A stretch of 64,000 nt of DNA, from positions 1 to 64,000 of the IMG/VR virus record IMGVR_UViG_3300009507_000012; one strand, written 5' to 3'. This stretch comes from a virus. The position numbers and the translations under genes were made by a program. Positions 6,661-15,178 of the stretch are shown here, one piece after another. Within the stretch, counting starts at the first letter, position 1. The number at the start of each line of letters is the position of its first letter. A model generated the notes under the pieces. It had not been told where the DNA came from and made no database searches. It saw only the letters and a program-made list of their open reading frames with translations.

Positions 6661-8073
6661 TTATACTGTTTCGCCGTCAGCTAATTCAACATCTCTTTTG
6701 TTTACCTTTAAAGGCTTTTCATTTGCGAATACTGTTATTGATTCATCTTGACCAGATGTTGTATAAGCTTCTGCATCGATTTGGATTTCTGTACCTTCTG
6801 CAAAATCTCCTGTTTTATATTTAAGAGTTCCTGGTACATAACCATCTTGTCTAGTTACTACTTCTTCTTCAATCTCAGCTTCATCCATAGAAGCTTCTAA
6901 TTCTTCTTGATCTTCTTTGGCTTTTTCAACTTCTCCCATTTCAGCTTCAGCGTCTTCAATCTCTTTAGCATCATCTTCAGTTACTTCAGCTTCAGCAACT
7001 TCTTTAGCTCCGTCTTCTCCTTCGTCGCTTGGTGCAGAATCATCTGCTTCTTCAGATTTAACTTCTCTTTTTTCATCGCTATCAACTTCTTTATGATCAG
7101 CTTTAATATCTTCAGCTTCAACGCCAGCTTCATCTCCAGCTTCTTCGTTAGTAGCTTCAGTTTCAGTTTCTTCAGTTGTAGCTTCAGTTTCAGTTTCTTC
7201 AGTTGTAGCTTCAGTTTCAGTTTCTTCAGTTGTAGCTTCAGTTTCACAAACACATCCGTCTGTTCCACATTTTCCACAACCTTCATCTACCTTTTCAGTA
7301 CCGTTTTTAATAGCTTTAACTTCTTCTTCTAATCTTTTAATCTCATTGTTAATTAATGTATCAGCTTCTTTAACTTCTTGAATTGATTTGTCAGCTTCAG
7401 CAATAACACCTCTTTGATCTTTTAAGAACGCTATCATTTGCTCTAATAAATTAATCTTATTTAATTTTTCAGCAGCTGTTTTTCTTGCACCTTCTAAAAG
7501 TTCTTGAGTCATATCAGTTATTTCATAACCTGTTTGCTCTTTAACATAATCAAATGCAGCGTTTGCATCTAATTTACCAAACTTATAAATTTTATTAGCT
7601 TCATTCATTCTATAAACGTAGAAGTCTTCGTTTAATTTCATAACATAACATTTAACCTGTCCTTCTTCGATTTTTTGAGCAAAATCAAGAGATACAAAGT
7701 TATTGATGTTTTTTGCAGCATATTCAAAAAGTTGAATTTTTGCCTTGTTTGTATAATTTACAATACCTGCCGCTAATAAATGATTTGTTAAACTTTCAGC
7801 TAAAACTTCGCTATTGTTAACGAAAAAATTGTTTGATTCTCTTACGAATCTAATTCTATTAATTCCATTAAACCATGTTAAACCTTCATTAGTTAATGTA
7901 AAATTGTTTAATGCTAAAACAAGACTTCTAAACTCACCAGGAGCTGTAGTAATTTCTGCTTCAGTAATTGTATTTTCACCAACTAAAAATGCTTTACCAT
8001 CTAATGCAATATAACTATCTCCTGATTCAGTAACGAATACAGGTGATATAATTTGTTTTGTAACTTGTGCCAT
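6661..8073 (-). CDS. Virion protein candidate with acidic repeat and a four-cysteine cluster
   Basis: 470 residues. The N-terminal 180 residues look globular (NEGLTWFNGINRIRF near 62-77). They are followed by a helical stretch (about 190-255), then CGKCGTDGCVC (near 266-276), then a long Glu/Thr/Ala-rich region with three copies of the 9-residue unit EATTEETET. The C-terminal 60 residues again look folded (GYVPGTLKYKTGDFAEG). No family recognised. A GATATATAAT element 30 bases before the ATG and a terminator behind suggest a single late gene. The four closely spaced Cys could bind zinc or a metal (inference). Confidence 0.7.
   Translation of the reverse strand: MAQVTKQIISPVFVTESGDSYIALDGKAFLVGENTITEAEITTAPGEFRSLVLALNNFTLTNEGLTWFNGINRIRFVRESNNFFVNNSEVLAESLTNHLLAAGIVNYTNKAKIQLFEYAAKNINNFVSLDFAQKIEEGQVKCYVMKLNEDFYVYRMNEANKIYKFGKLDANAAFDYVKEQTGYEITDMTQELLEGARKTAAEKLNKINLLEQMIAFLKDQRGVIAEADKSIQEVKEADTLINNEIKRLEEEVKAIKNGTEKVDEGCGKCGTDGCVCETEATTEETETEATTEETETEATTEETETEATNEEAGDEAGVEAEDIKADHKEVDSDEKREVKSEEADDSAPSDEGEDGAKEVAEAEVTEDDAKEIEDAEAEMGEVEKAKEDQEELEASMDEAEIEEEVVTRQDGYVPGTLKYKTGDFAEGTEIQIDAEAYTTSGQDESITVFANEKPLKVNKRDVELADGETV
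7153..7246 (-). repeat. 27-bp tandem repeat (three copies plus part of a fourth)
   Basis: Three perfect 27-base units at 7153-7179, 7180-7206 and 7207-7233, then 13 bases of a fourth. Each encodes a nine-residue Thr/Glu-rich unit of the protein at 6661-8073. Perfect identity suggests recent expansion by slippage or unequal recombination. Confidence 0.9.
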
Positions 8074-8103
8074 TTTTAATATTTTTATTTATTTTATATA
8101 TTA

Positions 8104-8113
8104 ATTATATATC
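8104..8113 (-). promoter_or_regulatory. GATATATAAT element (candidate late promoter)
   Basis: Exact copy on the minus strand, 30 bases before the ATG of the 8073 gene; it also supplies the last codons (Asp-Ile-stop) of the preceding gene. Confidence 0.5.
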
Positions 8114-8878
8114 TAAACCCTCATCTAAAGATTCGTTAAGTTGTTTTTCATCTGAATAAGTGTGAGTTATCTTAAACATTCTATTTCCAGCATGTCTCTC
8201 TGTGTCAAAATCTATTGCTGGCATAAATGAATTTACCTCAACACTGAATGTTATTTTATAATTACCTTTATCGTCAAAACTATATTCAATTGGGCTTTCT
8301 TTACCATAATCGTCTGGCATTGCATAATAGGCTGCCATTCTATATAGTCCTTCTTCTAAATGCCCGACTTCTACATTATATTGATTAGATTTATATAATT
8401 TCTTTACTAATTGTTCAGTACATTTAAAGATGTCTAAGAGACTACTTAATAGTATTTCAATATCAATTGAAAATGTCATAGGAATTAGTTCAAACTCTGC
8501 TCTATACCCCTCTAAAACACCTTGATCATTCATCTTACTATACTCTCCAACGTTTCTCTTATTTACAAGCTTTGATGGATCAACTGTCATTGATGTAAGA
8601 TTAACAACTCCTCTTGGAATTGCATCATAATTTCCATCTGCTCCTGTTGGAGTTGGACTACATTCAAAGCCATTAGCTGTTGAAAAAAGAAAATTATCTT
8701 TTAAAAAATCAGCATCTCCAGTAATTGAATAATAAAAGGGGACATCTATTTCTGATCGAGTATCATTATCAAGTTGTCTATAAAAACTAACCTTTTTATT
8801 TAAGTCAGCTAAAAGACCTACTATAAGGTGTCTGATAACGCTATCGTCTCTATTGAATTTTAAATTATATGTTGCCAT
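8105..8878 (-). CDS. Conserved virion protein, function unknown
   Basis: 257 residues, no membrane segment. Features include NLKFNRDDSVIRHLIVGLLAD at the start, AIPRGVVNLTSMTVDP near 86-101, RAEFELIPMTFSIDIEI near 124-140, and LEEGLYRMAAYYAMP. The pattern is that of a small structural protein of marine T4-like phages, but I cannot name its T4 counterpart. The C-terminus LNESLDEGLDI resembles the Asn-Glu-Ser / Asp-Glu-Gly strings seen at candidate protease sites elsewhere in this window. A GATATATAAT element lies only two bases before the ATG. Confidence 0.65.
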   Translation of the reverse strand: MATYNLKFNRDDSVIRHLIVGLLADLNKKVSFYRQLDNDTRSEIDVPFYYSITGDADFLKDNFLFSTANGFECSPTPTGADGNYDAIPRGVVNLTSMTVDPSKLVNKRNVGEYSKMNDQGVLEGYRAEFELIPMTFSIDIEILLSSLLDIFKCTEQLVKKLYKSNQYNVEVGHLEEGLYRMAAYYAMPDDYGKESPIEYSFDDKGNYKITFSVEVNSFMPAIDFDTERHAGNRMFKITHTYSDEKQLNESLDEGLDI

Positions 8879-8880
8879 TT

Positions 8881-8890
8881 ATTATATATC
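8881..8890 (-). promoter_or_regulatory. GATATATAAT element abutting a start codon
   Basis: Exact copy on the minus strand that overlaps the gp46 stop codon and ends two bases before the ATG of the 8878 gene. This spacing is too short for a normal leader if the element is a -10 box, so its role here is uncertain. Confidence 0.35.
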
Positions 8891-10559
8891 ATTCTATTTT
8901 TTCAATAGTAAACTTTGAAAATCCATTCTCTCTATGAATCTGTATTTTCTGATCAAATATCTCATGAGGTAATTCTGTATGATTAATCACAAATGTATTT
9001 AGTCCGTTTTCTTTAATTACTTCATTAAGAATTTTAAGTACGTTATAGACTCCATCTTGATCTACAGAACTTAATAACTCATCTAAGAACATAAGATTAA
9101 GCTGTGGAAACCTTAGTTTTAGTATTTTAATAATAGCAATAATAACTATAAAGTCAGCCTTCTTTCTCTCACCTGTTGAAAGTGTTAGAGGATTTATATC
9201 TTCCCCTAAATGATTAATAATACAATCGAACTTTTCATCAAATCTAATATGAAATGGAAGGTGCATTGTTTGAGCCATCATTGCGATATTAGCATTTAAG
9301 CCTGGTAATATCGTTTGTACTGCAAGGTTTTTTACACCATCATCTCCTAAGACTTCTTCTAAGATTGTCATAAACGCGTCTTGCTGTGCTATCTCTTCTC
9401 TCTTACCTGATTTACTTTCTTCTGACTTTTCAAACTCTTCAATAATTTGTTTTAAATGTTGGAATTGAGTTGAGTCTTGTGTTGATTCCTTTATTTTAAT
9501 TAAAGCTTCTTTAATATCTTTAATAGAGTACCTTAAGTTATTAATTCTAGTTTCAACTTGTTTTTTCTTACTTCTTAATTCACTTACTTTTCCTTCAGCT
9601 ATTGTAATTTCTTCTTTTAATTTACCTGAATCTTTAGAGTTATTTTCAATCTGTGTTTTAAATTCATCTCCTTTTTTCTGGTGCCAATCAGTATCTAACT
9701 TTGTTTCACATGAACCACAAAATCCGGATTCGTATAATTCAATTTTTTTCTGTAGGTATTGATTCTCTCGTTCAAGGTCTCGCTGCTGAATACCCATGCT
9801 ACTTGCTTCATCTCTTACTCCTTCAATTTTACCATCGATATGGCTTCTCGCCTCGTTTAATTTCTTAACATTATCTCCATGTTCTAATAGTTCATCTTTT
9901 AAGGCTTCAACCTTTGCTTTATCTTTCTTATGAGACTCTTCAACTAAGTTATTTAGTTTAAGTCTTACTGAAGAAATTGATTCCATAATCTGATTAAGTT
10001 CAGAATCATAAGAATCTATTTCCATTTTAATTTGCTTACGTTCTTCTTTAACGTTCCTGAACATGTCGTTTAAAACTGAAAAACCAAACATCTTATCAAT
10101 GATTTGTTTTTTATCACTTGAATTCATAGTCAGAAAAGACTTAAAATCATTAATACTTAAAATAATAATATTCTTAAACACATGATATGGTATTCCAAAA
10201 ATCTCATCTTCTAAATATTCTTGTACAGATTTTTTACCTGCTTTATCAAACTCTACTCCATTGATTAATACTTTAAACTTATTTGGCATAAGACCTCTTT
10301 CTATCTCAACTGACATGTCTTTACATTGTAAGTTTATTTTAACCCATAATTCTTTGTTGATTCTATTTGGTAAATCAGCGAGTTTTACACCTTCAACCTT
10401 TCCATATAATGCATATATAATACTATTAGCTATTGTGGTTTTGCCATGTCCGTTTTTACCTAATGTTAAATATAACTGTGCTTGGTCTTCAAACTCAATT
10501 GTTTGAACTTGATTACCATAACTTGCAAAATTCTTAAATTCTATACTATTAATTTTCAT
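8889..10559 (-). CDS. gp46: Recombination endonuclease subunit gp46 (Rad50/SbcC type)
   Basis: 556 residues (T4 about 560). ABC-type ATPase of the gp46-gp47 complex that resects double-strand ends for recombination-dependent replication. Walker A GKNGHGKTT at 34-42; a long coiled coil broken by a zinc hook FCGSCETK with Cys281 and Cys284; ABC signature LSTGERKKADF and Walker B LNLMFLDE near the C-terminus. The start overlaps the end of gp47 by 11 bases, so the two subunits are probably translated together. Confidence 0.96.
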   Translation of the reverse strand: MKINSIEFKNFASYGNQVQTIEFEDQAQLYLTLGKNGHGKTTIANSIIYALYGKVEGVKLADLPNRINKELWVKINLQCKDMSVEIERGLMPNKFKVLINGVEFDKAGKKSVQEYLEDEIFGIPYHVFKNIIILSINDFKSFLTMNSSDKKQIIDKMFGFSVLNDMFRNVKEERKQIKMEIDSYDSELNQIMESISSVRLKLNNLVEESHKKDKAKVEALKDELLEHGDNVKKLNEARSHIDGKIEGVRDEASSMGIQQRDLERENQYLQKKIELYESGFCGSCETKLDTDWHQKKGDEFKTQIENNSKDSGKLKEEITIAEGKVSELRSKKKQVETRINNLRYSIKDIKEALIKIKESTQDSTQFQHLKQIIEEFEKSEESKSGKREEIAQQDAFMTILEEVLGDDGVKNLAVQTILPGLNANIAMMAQTMHLPFHIRFDEKFDCIINHLGEDINPLTLSTGERKKADFIVIIAIIKILKLRFPQLNLMFLDELLSSVDQDGVYNVLKILNEVIKENGLNTFVINHTELPHEIFDQKIQIHRENGFSKFTIEKIE

Positions 10560-11670
10560 TGTCTAAGTCGTAATTATTTACACAACCGTTATAAAGTTGG
10601 TTTAATTTGTCTTTAATCTGTTTTTTTAACTTGTTATCAAATGTAGAAGAATCTATGTATTTTTCACAAAGTCCCATAACGCTATAGTTCTTTTGCATTT
10701 CTTCTATCTCATCTAAGTCATATAAATCTTTGTCTATAAAATTATCTTCTTGATAAATATTTGGCTCAATCCTTCTTCCGATCTTTTGCACTCTGTTAAT
10801 TAAATTAGACAATGCAGATGATGTTGCTATTTCAGAAGGAACATAAAGATCTACAAAATTATTTTTAATTTGTGCCTTAAAATTCTCAAGTGGCATATCG
10901 TATAACATCTTAATATTATACCTAAGAAAGTGAGGAGATATTGTATTTTCAAAGAAAGTTTCTTGCATATCCTTTAAATCTACAAGATCAAATCCTTTAG
11001 TGTTATTCATATCAGATCTTGTTAGTTGATATGGTACACCAACCATTAAGAGTTTATCCTTTTCTTGTCTATAATGAATGTGGCCGCTATATACTCTTGT
11101 ATATTTTGAATAGATATTGCTTTCATTTCCATGTTGATTCTTTACCTTTGCGTTTAAGTAAATACCTCTAACCTCAGAATGGCAAAATACAATTTCACTC
11201 TGTGGATAGTCTGCCAATGTCTCTGCCTCATGTGTTGAATCTCTTCTCCATGGCATTAACAATATTTTTCTATCATTCCAAACATATTCAACAGGGTCTG
11301 TATAAACTTGTACATTTGGGATCCATTTAAGAGTATCTATTGAAGTAATTTCATTTGTCTTCTTAGCCCAAATATCATGATTGCCACAAATTACATGGAC
11401 CGGCAATATCTCACCTAGTCTCTCGAATAAATCCATGGCATAGTTTAAAACTTTGATGTTTATACTCTGGCGGTTGTCAAACGTATCTCCTACCTGTACC
11501 AAAACATCACCTGGTTTTACATGTTTCTTTAATGTGGGAATAAACTGCTGTTCAAAAAAATCTTTTTGAATTTGTAGCCATTCCATAGAATTAGACCTAA
11601 CTCCAAAGTGAAGATCGCCTAATACCCACACCCTTTTTACGGGTTTACTTAAAACACTTGTCTTAATCAT
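10549..11670 (-). CDS. gp47: Recombination endonuclease subunit gp47 (Mre11/SbcD type)
   Basis: 373 residues, slightly longer than T4 gp47. Metallophosphoesterase motifs appear in order: GDLHFG near residue 18, GDTFD, GNHDIW, FCHSEV and SGHIHYRQ, giving the Asp/His/Asn ligands of the two-metal nuclease site. Partner of gp46, encoded immediately after it in overlap. One base separates its ATG from the stop of the upstream small gene. Confidence 0.95.
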   Translation of the reverse strand: MIKTSVLSKPVKRVWVLGDLHFGVRSNSMEWLQIQKDFFEQQFIPTLKKHVKPGDVLVQVGDTFDNRQSINIKVLNYAMDLFERLGEILPVHVICGNHDIWAKKTNEITSIDTLKWIPNVQVYTDPVEYVWNDRKILLMPWRRDSTHEAETLADYPQSEIVFCHSEVRGIYLNAKVKNQHGNESNIYSKYTRVYSGHIHYRQEKDKLLMVGVPYQLTRSDMNNTKGFDLVDLKDMQETFFENTISPHFLRYNIKMLYDMPLENFKAQIKNNFVDLYVPSEIATSSALSNLINRVQKIGRRIEPNIYQEDNFIDKDLYDLDEIEEMQKNYSVMGLCEKYIDSSTFDNKLKKQIKDKLNQLYNGCVNNYDLDNEN

Positions 11671-12114
11671 TTAAAAAAGTTTGTTAATATTTTTTCTTGA
11701 AAGAACTCCTGTTTTTTTATCTAATTCCATAATTAGATCTTCTTTATAAACATTTGATAATGAGTTATAAAATTTATTTGGAGGTATATTAAAATAATTA
11801 CATAACTCAGAAAATAAATCTATTCTTGAGTATTTTTTAATTAACTCATCTACCATAAATCCATAAACTTCATTGATGTCTATTTTCTTAAGACGAGTTA
11901 CACTTGTAAATTCATTTATTACGTTGAATTTTTTAAATCTTGAATTTTCAATTAAATCATGTATATCCCTGGCTAATATTTCATAGTGTATATTTTCTTC
12001 TTCTGAAAGATTACCTCTTACTGCTGGATCTAAATCAAAGTTAATAGATCCCTTTCCCTCCGTATCTGGAGCTTCGAAATTATTGTCAAATATTTTATCT
12101 TGCTTATTTCTCAT
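11671..12114 (-). CDS. Unknown protein between gp41 and gp47
   Basis: 147 residues, soluble, acidic N-terminal 50 residues then a helical C-terminal part (IDINEVYGFMVDELIKKY, IDLFSELCNYFNIPPNKFY). No family recognised. It sits two bases after gp41 and directly before gp47 in what looks like one replication-recombination operon. A helicase or recombination accessory role is only suggested by context. Confidence 0.7.
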   Translation of the reverse strand: MRNKQDKIFDNNFEAPDTEGKGSINFDLDPAVRGNLSEEENIHYEILARDIHDLIENSRFKKFNVINEFTSVTRLKKIDINEVYGFMVDELIKKYSRIDLFSELCNYFNIPPNKFYNSLSNVYKEDLIMELDKKTGVLSRKNINKLF

Positions 12115-12116
12115 AT

Positions 12117-13433
12117 CTATATTGCGTGTAAATTACTCATTGTTATTTCTTCAGTTTCCATTAATCTCATATATGAGTAGTTAATGTCTAACTTACATTT
12201 TGTTCCCTTGCCTTCACCATCTCTGATTTTAAGGACTTTTAATCTGTATTCATTTGCTGCTCTCATAATATCATCTTGAATAATTCCAAGCATAACATCA
12301 GCAGTATGAGAAAGACCTGCAGATTCTGCAATATCGGTCATTGTAATATCTGAAGAGTTGTAACCACTTCTTGTAATTTGAGTTGCTGTAACGATTAGCC
12401 AATTATTTCTAATACCCATTGCTCTAAGATCTTCTGCAATTTGCTTAATCTTCATATAAGTATTTTCAGTGTTTTGATTTCTATAATTTGCTAAGATGTT
12501 AATATAATCTATAACAACTGCACCTAACTTAATTCCTTTTTCTTCTTCAATTTGTGCAAGATAGGCTTCAATGTCAAGCACAGTAGCTTGAGACGTTGGG
12601 AATTGTCTAACATGTAGACTACCTGGAGGAGTAAATCCATTTCCTACTGTTTCTAATTTTCTTTTAATAAAATCTTTATTCTTACCTTTTTCATTATAGT
12701 CACTAATGTTAATACCTAAAAGGTTTGCTCCGATTCTTTTAACAAATTTATGTGCTGCCATTTCAGCGGTAATGACGGCGGTGTTGGTTCCCATCTTAAC
12801 GAATTGAGCTGCGTCATTTGCTAAGAAAATGGATTTACCAATATTCTGTTCACCCGCATAAACTACTAAATTACCGCCTTTGTCATATCCTCCGCCTAAT
12901 ACTCTATCTAAAAAGTTATATCCTGTACTAATTTTATCAGTCTCTTTTTGATCATGTGATTCTGCATCGAAAAAATCAAGACCAAGATCACTGTTAAATG
13001 TAAGATTATTTCTTTCATTTATTAATGTCTTAACCTTTGTAATTATATGATCAGTATTTTCAGGAGTTACAGTTGTTGTTTTAATAAACTCAATAGTGTC
13101 AATAAGAGTTGTATCAAAGTTTCTCCATTTAATCCATGATTCTGCAGTAGATGTTAGCCACTCTTCATCATATTGATCTAAGTCTACTTCAAATATTAAA
13201 TTAATTATACTATCACTAATTTTATCTTTAGCCGTTTTTGCATTTTTAACAAGAAGTCTTAACTGTTCCTTTGAAGGAGTTTCATTAAACTTCATAAAAA
13301 ACTTAAGAGCAAGCGTTGAAAGTATATCAATCTCTTCAGATGAATAAAAACTTGTCTTAATTGCCTGTAAATATTTAGGTTTTTCTAATGAAAACCTAAA
13401 AAACATTTTTTCATAATCTTGGCTAAATTCCAT
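12117..13433 (-). CDS. gp41: Replicative DNA helicase gp41 (DnaB-like)
   Basis: 438 residues (T4 gp41 about 475). RecA-fold hexameric helicase that unwinds the lagging-strand template and works with the gp61 primase. Walker A GEQNIGKSI at 194-202, followed by the helicase signature FLANDAAQFV and VITAEMAAHKF. Walker B is VVIDYINIL with Asp309; then TATQITRSGY as sensor region and TDIAESAGLSHTADVML. The N-terminal 150 residues are the helical primase-binding or collar domain. Lies in the uvsX-gp41-gp47-gp46 block. Confidence 0.95.
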   Translation of the reverse strand: MEFSQDYEKMFFRFSLEKPKYLQAIKTSFYSSEEIDILSTLALKFFMKFNETPSKEQLRLLVKNAKTAKDKISDSIINLIFEVDLDQYDEEWLTSTAESWIKWRNFDTTLIDTIEFIKTTTVTPENTDHIITKVKTLINERNNLTFNSDLGLDFFDAESHDQKETDKISTGYNFLDRVLGGGYDKGGNLVVYAGEQNIGKSIFLANDAAQFVKMGTNTAVITAEMAAHKFVKRIGANLLGINISDYNEKGKNKDFIKRKLETVGNGFTPPGSLHVRQFPTSQATVLDIEAYLAQIEEEKGIKLGAVVIDYINILANYRNQNTENTYMKIKQIAEDLRAMGIRNNWLIVTATQITRSGYNSSDITMTDIAESAGLSHTADVMLGIIQDDIMRAANEYRLKVLKIRDGEGKGTKCKLDINYSYMRLMETEEITMSNLHAI

Positions 13434-13439
13434 AATAGT

Positions 13440-13736
13440 TTAATTAAACGGGTTGTTTATTATTTTATAGGACTCTTTACCTTTTGTTTCATTTACCGGT
13501 TCAATATAACCTTCTTTAACTAATTCTGCTAAAGCTTTATCCACTCTTTCTGGATCTGCGTTTTTTAAATGATATTTCATACTTGCATGTTTTGTGAAAT
13601 TGTGGTTAGTATCTCCAATATGTCTTTTTATTTTTTCATATAAAATGTCAAATCCATCTGGGTAAGAAGGCAACGTATCGTGTATTCCTAAAATATATTT
13701 AATAGGAAGTTTATCTTCATTTATTTGTAAACTCAT
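13440..13736 (-). CDS. Small winged-helix-like protein between uvsX and gp41
   Basis: 98 residues. Predicted helices followed by ERVDKALAELVKEGYIEPV and KESYKIINN look like the recognition helix and wing of a winged-helix domain; this is pattern judgement only. Its start overlaps the uvsX stop by four bases (ATGA), and gp41 begins seven bases after its stop. A helicase-loading or DNA-binding accessory is possible from position, but I see no similarity to T4 gp59. Confidence 0.65.
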   Translation of the reverse strand: MSLQINEDKLPIKYILGIHDTLPSYPDGFDILYEKIKRHIGDTNHNFTKHASMKYHLKNADPERVDKALAELVKEGYIEPVNETKGKESYKIINNPFN

Positions 13737-14848
13737 TCTGTTGTTTCTTCTAAGATTGCATCGACATCTACGTCTTCTGACATTGCACTATAGTTAAACA
13801 ATGGCTGAATGTGCTCATTGATTTTTTCAAGTACTTCTTTTGTAAATACCTTTTCAGTAAAGAAGTCTTTATTTGAGACTGGCTTATCTAAGTGCTTACA
13901 TATCCAAGTTCTTGAAGTTGCCTTAATTTCAGGTTTTCCATTTTTATCAAAACTTCCTCTATCAACTCCACAAACATCCCATGAAACATATTGTTCAAGA
14001 CCTACATAAGGATTCATTCCTTGAGTAAAGTGTAAATGAAATTTAATTGGAGTTGGCTTTGCAAATCTGTTTTTGTTTGGTTTCGCCGTAACTATAATTC
14101 CTGTTTTCTCAGTACCTTCTTTAAGTTGTGCTTTATTTAAGAATAAAACAATAGATGCTGCATATTCAGGACCTGTACCTCCACCTGCTATTTGTTGTGC
14201 AATAAAACCTTGCGTCATATAAGTGTGGTTAGTAAATAAGAAAGGTATTTTAAGATCTGCCAATGGAGTCATAATAATTCTAAAAATAGATTTAAGAATT
14301 TTGGCTCTTGTCATATCAGCCTTTTCACTACCACTGACTGCATCATTGATTTCTTTTTGAGTTGCCAAGTTTCCAGCACTATCAAGAATAATCATAACCT
14401 TAGGTACTGTGCCACCTGTTCTTTTTACTTCTTGCATTTTAGTTGTGATCGTTGTGATTGAATGTCTAAAATCTTGTACAGTATTTACAGGTTGATAATT
14501 AACCTTAGCTAAATCAATTCCAAACTTTGTCATTAATTGTTTATCAACAGCCGCTTCACTATCATAAAAAATAACATTGTAACCCATGTCGATTGCACGT
14601 TTTACACTATTTAATATGAGGAAAGTTTTACCTGTTCCAGAAGGACCTGCTAATGCACAGGTTCTACTGTTTGGCCATCCACCAAATAAACTACCACTTA
14701 CACACGCGTTTAAATGATAATTACCTGTGTCAATATATTCTGTAACTTCACTAAAATCACTATTTTCCATTATACTTCCTAATGGATTTATATTTGCTAA
14801 TTCAGCGTTAATATCACTGAAATTAAATTCAACTTTCTTTTTTGCCAT
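13733..14848 (-). CDS. uvsX: RecA-like recombinase UvsX
   Basis: 371 residues (T4 about 391). Strand-exchange protein for recombination-dependent replication and repair. Walker A GPSGTGKT at 68-75, NVIFYDSEAAVD, Walker B VMIILDSAGN with Asp156, and FTNHTYMTQGFIAQQIAGGG as the loop-2 region that binds DNA. The acidic C-terminal tail (EDVDVDAILEETTE) is typical of RecA-like proteins. First in a chain ending with gp46; partners UvsY and UvsW lie at 34-36 kb. Confidence 0.96.
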   Translation of the reverse strand: MAKKKVEFNFSDINAELANINPLGSIMENSDFSEVTEYIDTGNYHLNACVSGSLFGGWPNSRTCALAGPSGTGKTFLILNSVKRAIDMGYNVIFYDSEAAVDKQLMTKFGIDLAKVNYQPVNTVQDFRHSITTITTKMQEVKRTGGTVPKVMIILDSAGNLATQKEINDAVSGSEKADMTRAKILKSIFRIIMTPLADLKIPFLFTNHTYMTQGFIAQQIAGGGTGPEYAASIVLFLNKAQLKEGTEKTGIIVTAKPNKNRFAKPTPIKFHLHFTQGMNPYVGLEQYVSWDVCGVDRGSFDKNGKPEIKATSRTWICKHLDKPVSNKDFFTEKVFTKEVLEKINEHIQPLFNYSAMSEDVDVDAILEETTE

Positions 14849-14849
14849 T

Positions 14850-15026
14850 TTATTTGTTTATTTTTTCGAACAACTTAGATTCTTTTTCTCTAATATTGTT
14901 TAATTCTTTTATTAAGACTTCTGCCTTTTGTTTAATATTACTCATCTCGTTTTTTAAAGTATTGAATTCTTTTTGAATTGCAACATATTCTTGTAATATT
15001 AATTCTTCTTCTTTAGAAAGGTCCAT
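14850..15026 (-). CDS. Small coiled-coil protein upstream of uvsX
   Basis: 58 residues from the ATG at 15026 (an ATG at 15059 would add 11 residues but overlap the upstream gene by 47 bases instead of 14). The whole product is a charged heptad-like helix (LQEYVAIQKEFNTLKNEM, AEVLIKELNNIREKE). No family recognised. Its stop is one base before the uvsX ATG, so it is probably co-translated with uvsX. Confidence 0.55.
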   Translation of the reverse strand: MDLSKEEELILQEYVAIQKEFNTLKNEMSNIKQKAEVLIKELNNIREKESKLFEKINK

Positions 15027-15168
15027 AGTCTTTAATTCTTTTTTGTTTAGCTGCTTCATTTACTTTTTCTGAGAAATGTTCTCTAAAATGAATTGCAACC
15101 TTTTTTCCTAATTCAGTATAGTTTGGGTTTTCAGCTACTAATTTACAAATGTAGTCTTCTATATTCAT
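15013..15168 (-). CDS. Small hypothetical protein after the polymerase C-terminal gene
   Basis: 51 residues from the ATG at 15168 (MNIEDYICKLV). A longer frame starts at 15198 but would run 20 bases into the polymerase gene. Basic, helical, no motif recognised (NPNYTELGKKVAIHFREHF). Overlaps the next small gene by 14 bases. Confidence 0.55.
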   Translation of the reverse strand: MNIEDYICKLVAENPNYTELGKKVAIHFREHFSEKVNEAAKQKRIKDYGPF

Positions 15169-15178
15169 GTTTTTTATT

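Noticed and set aside
6907-7332. Plus-strand open frame of Phe/Ser-rich sequence
   Set aside because: Shadow of the Glu/Thr-rich stretch of the 6661-8073 gene on the other strand.
13440-13736. Helicase loader gp59
   Set aside because: Position next to gp41 is suggestive, but the protein is less than half the usual length and shows a winged-helix-like pattern instead.
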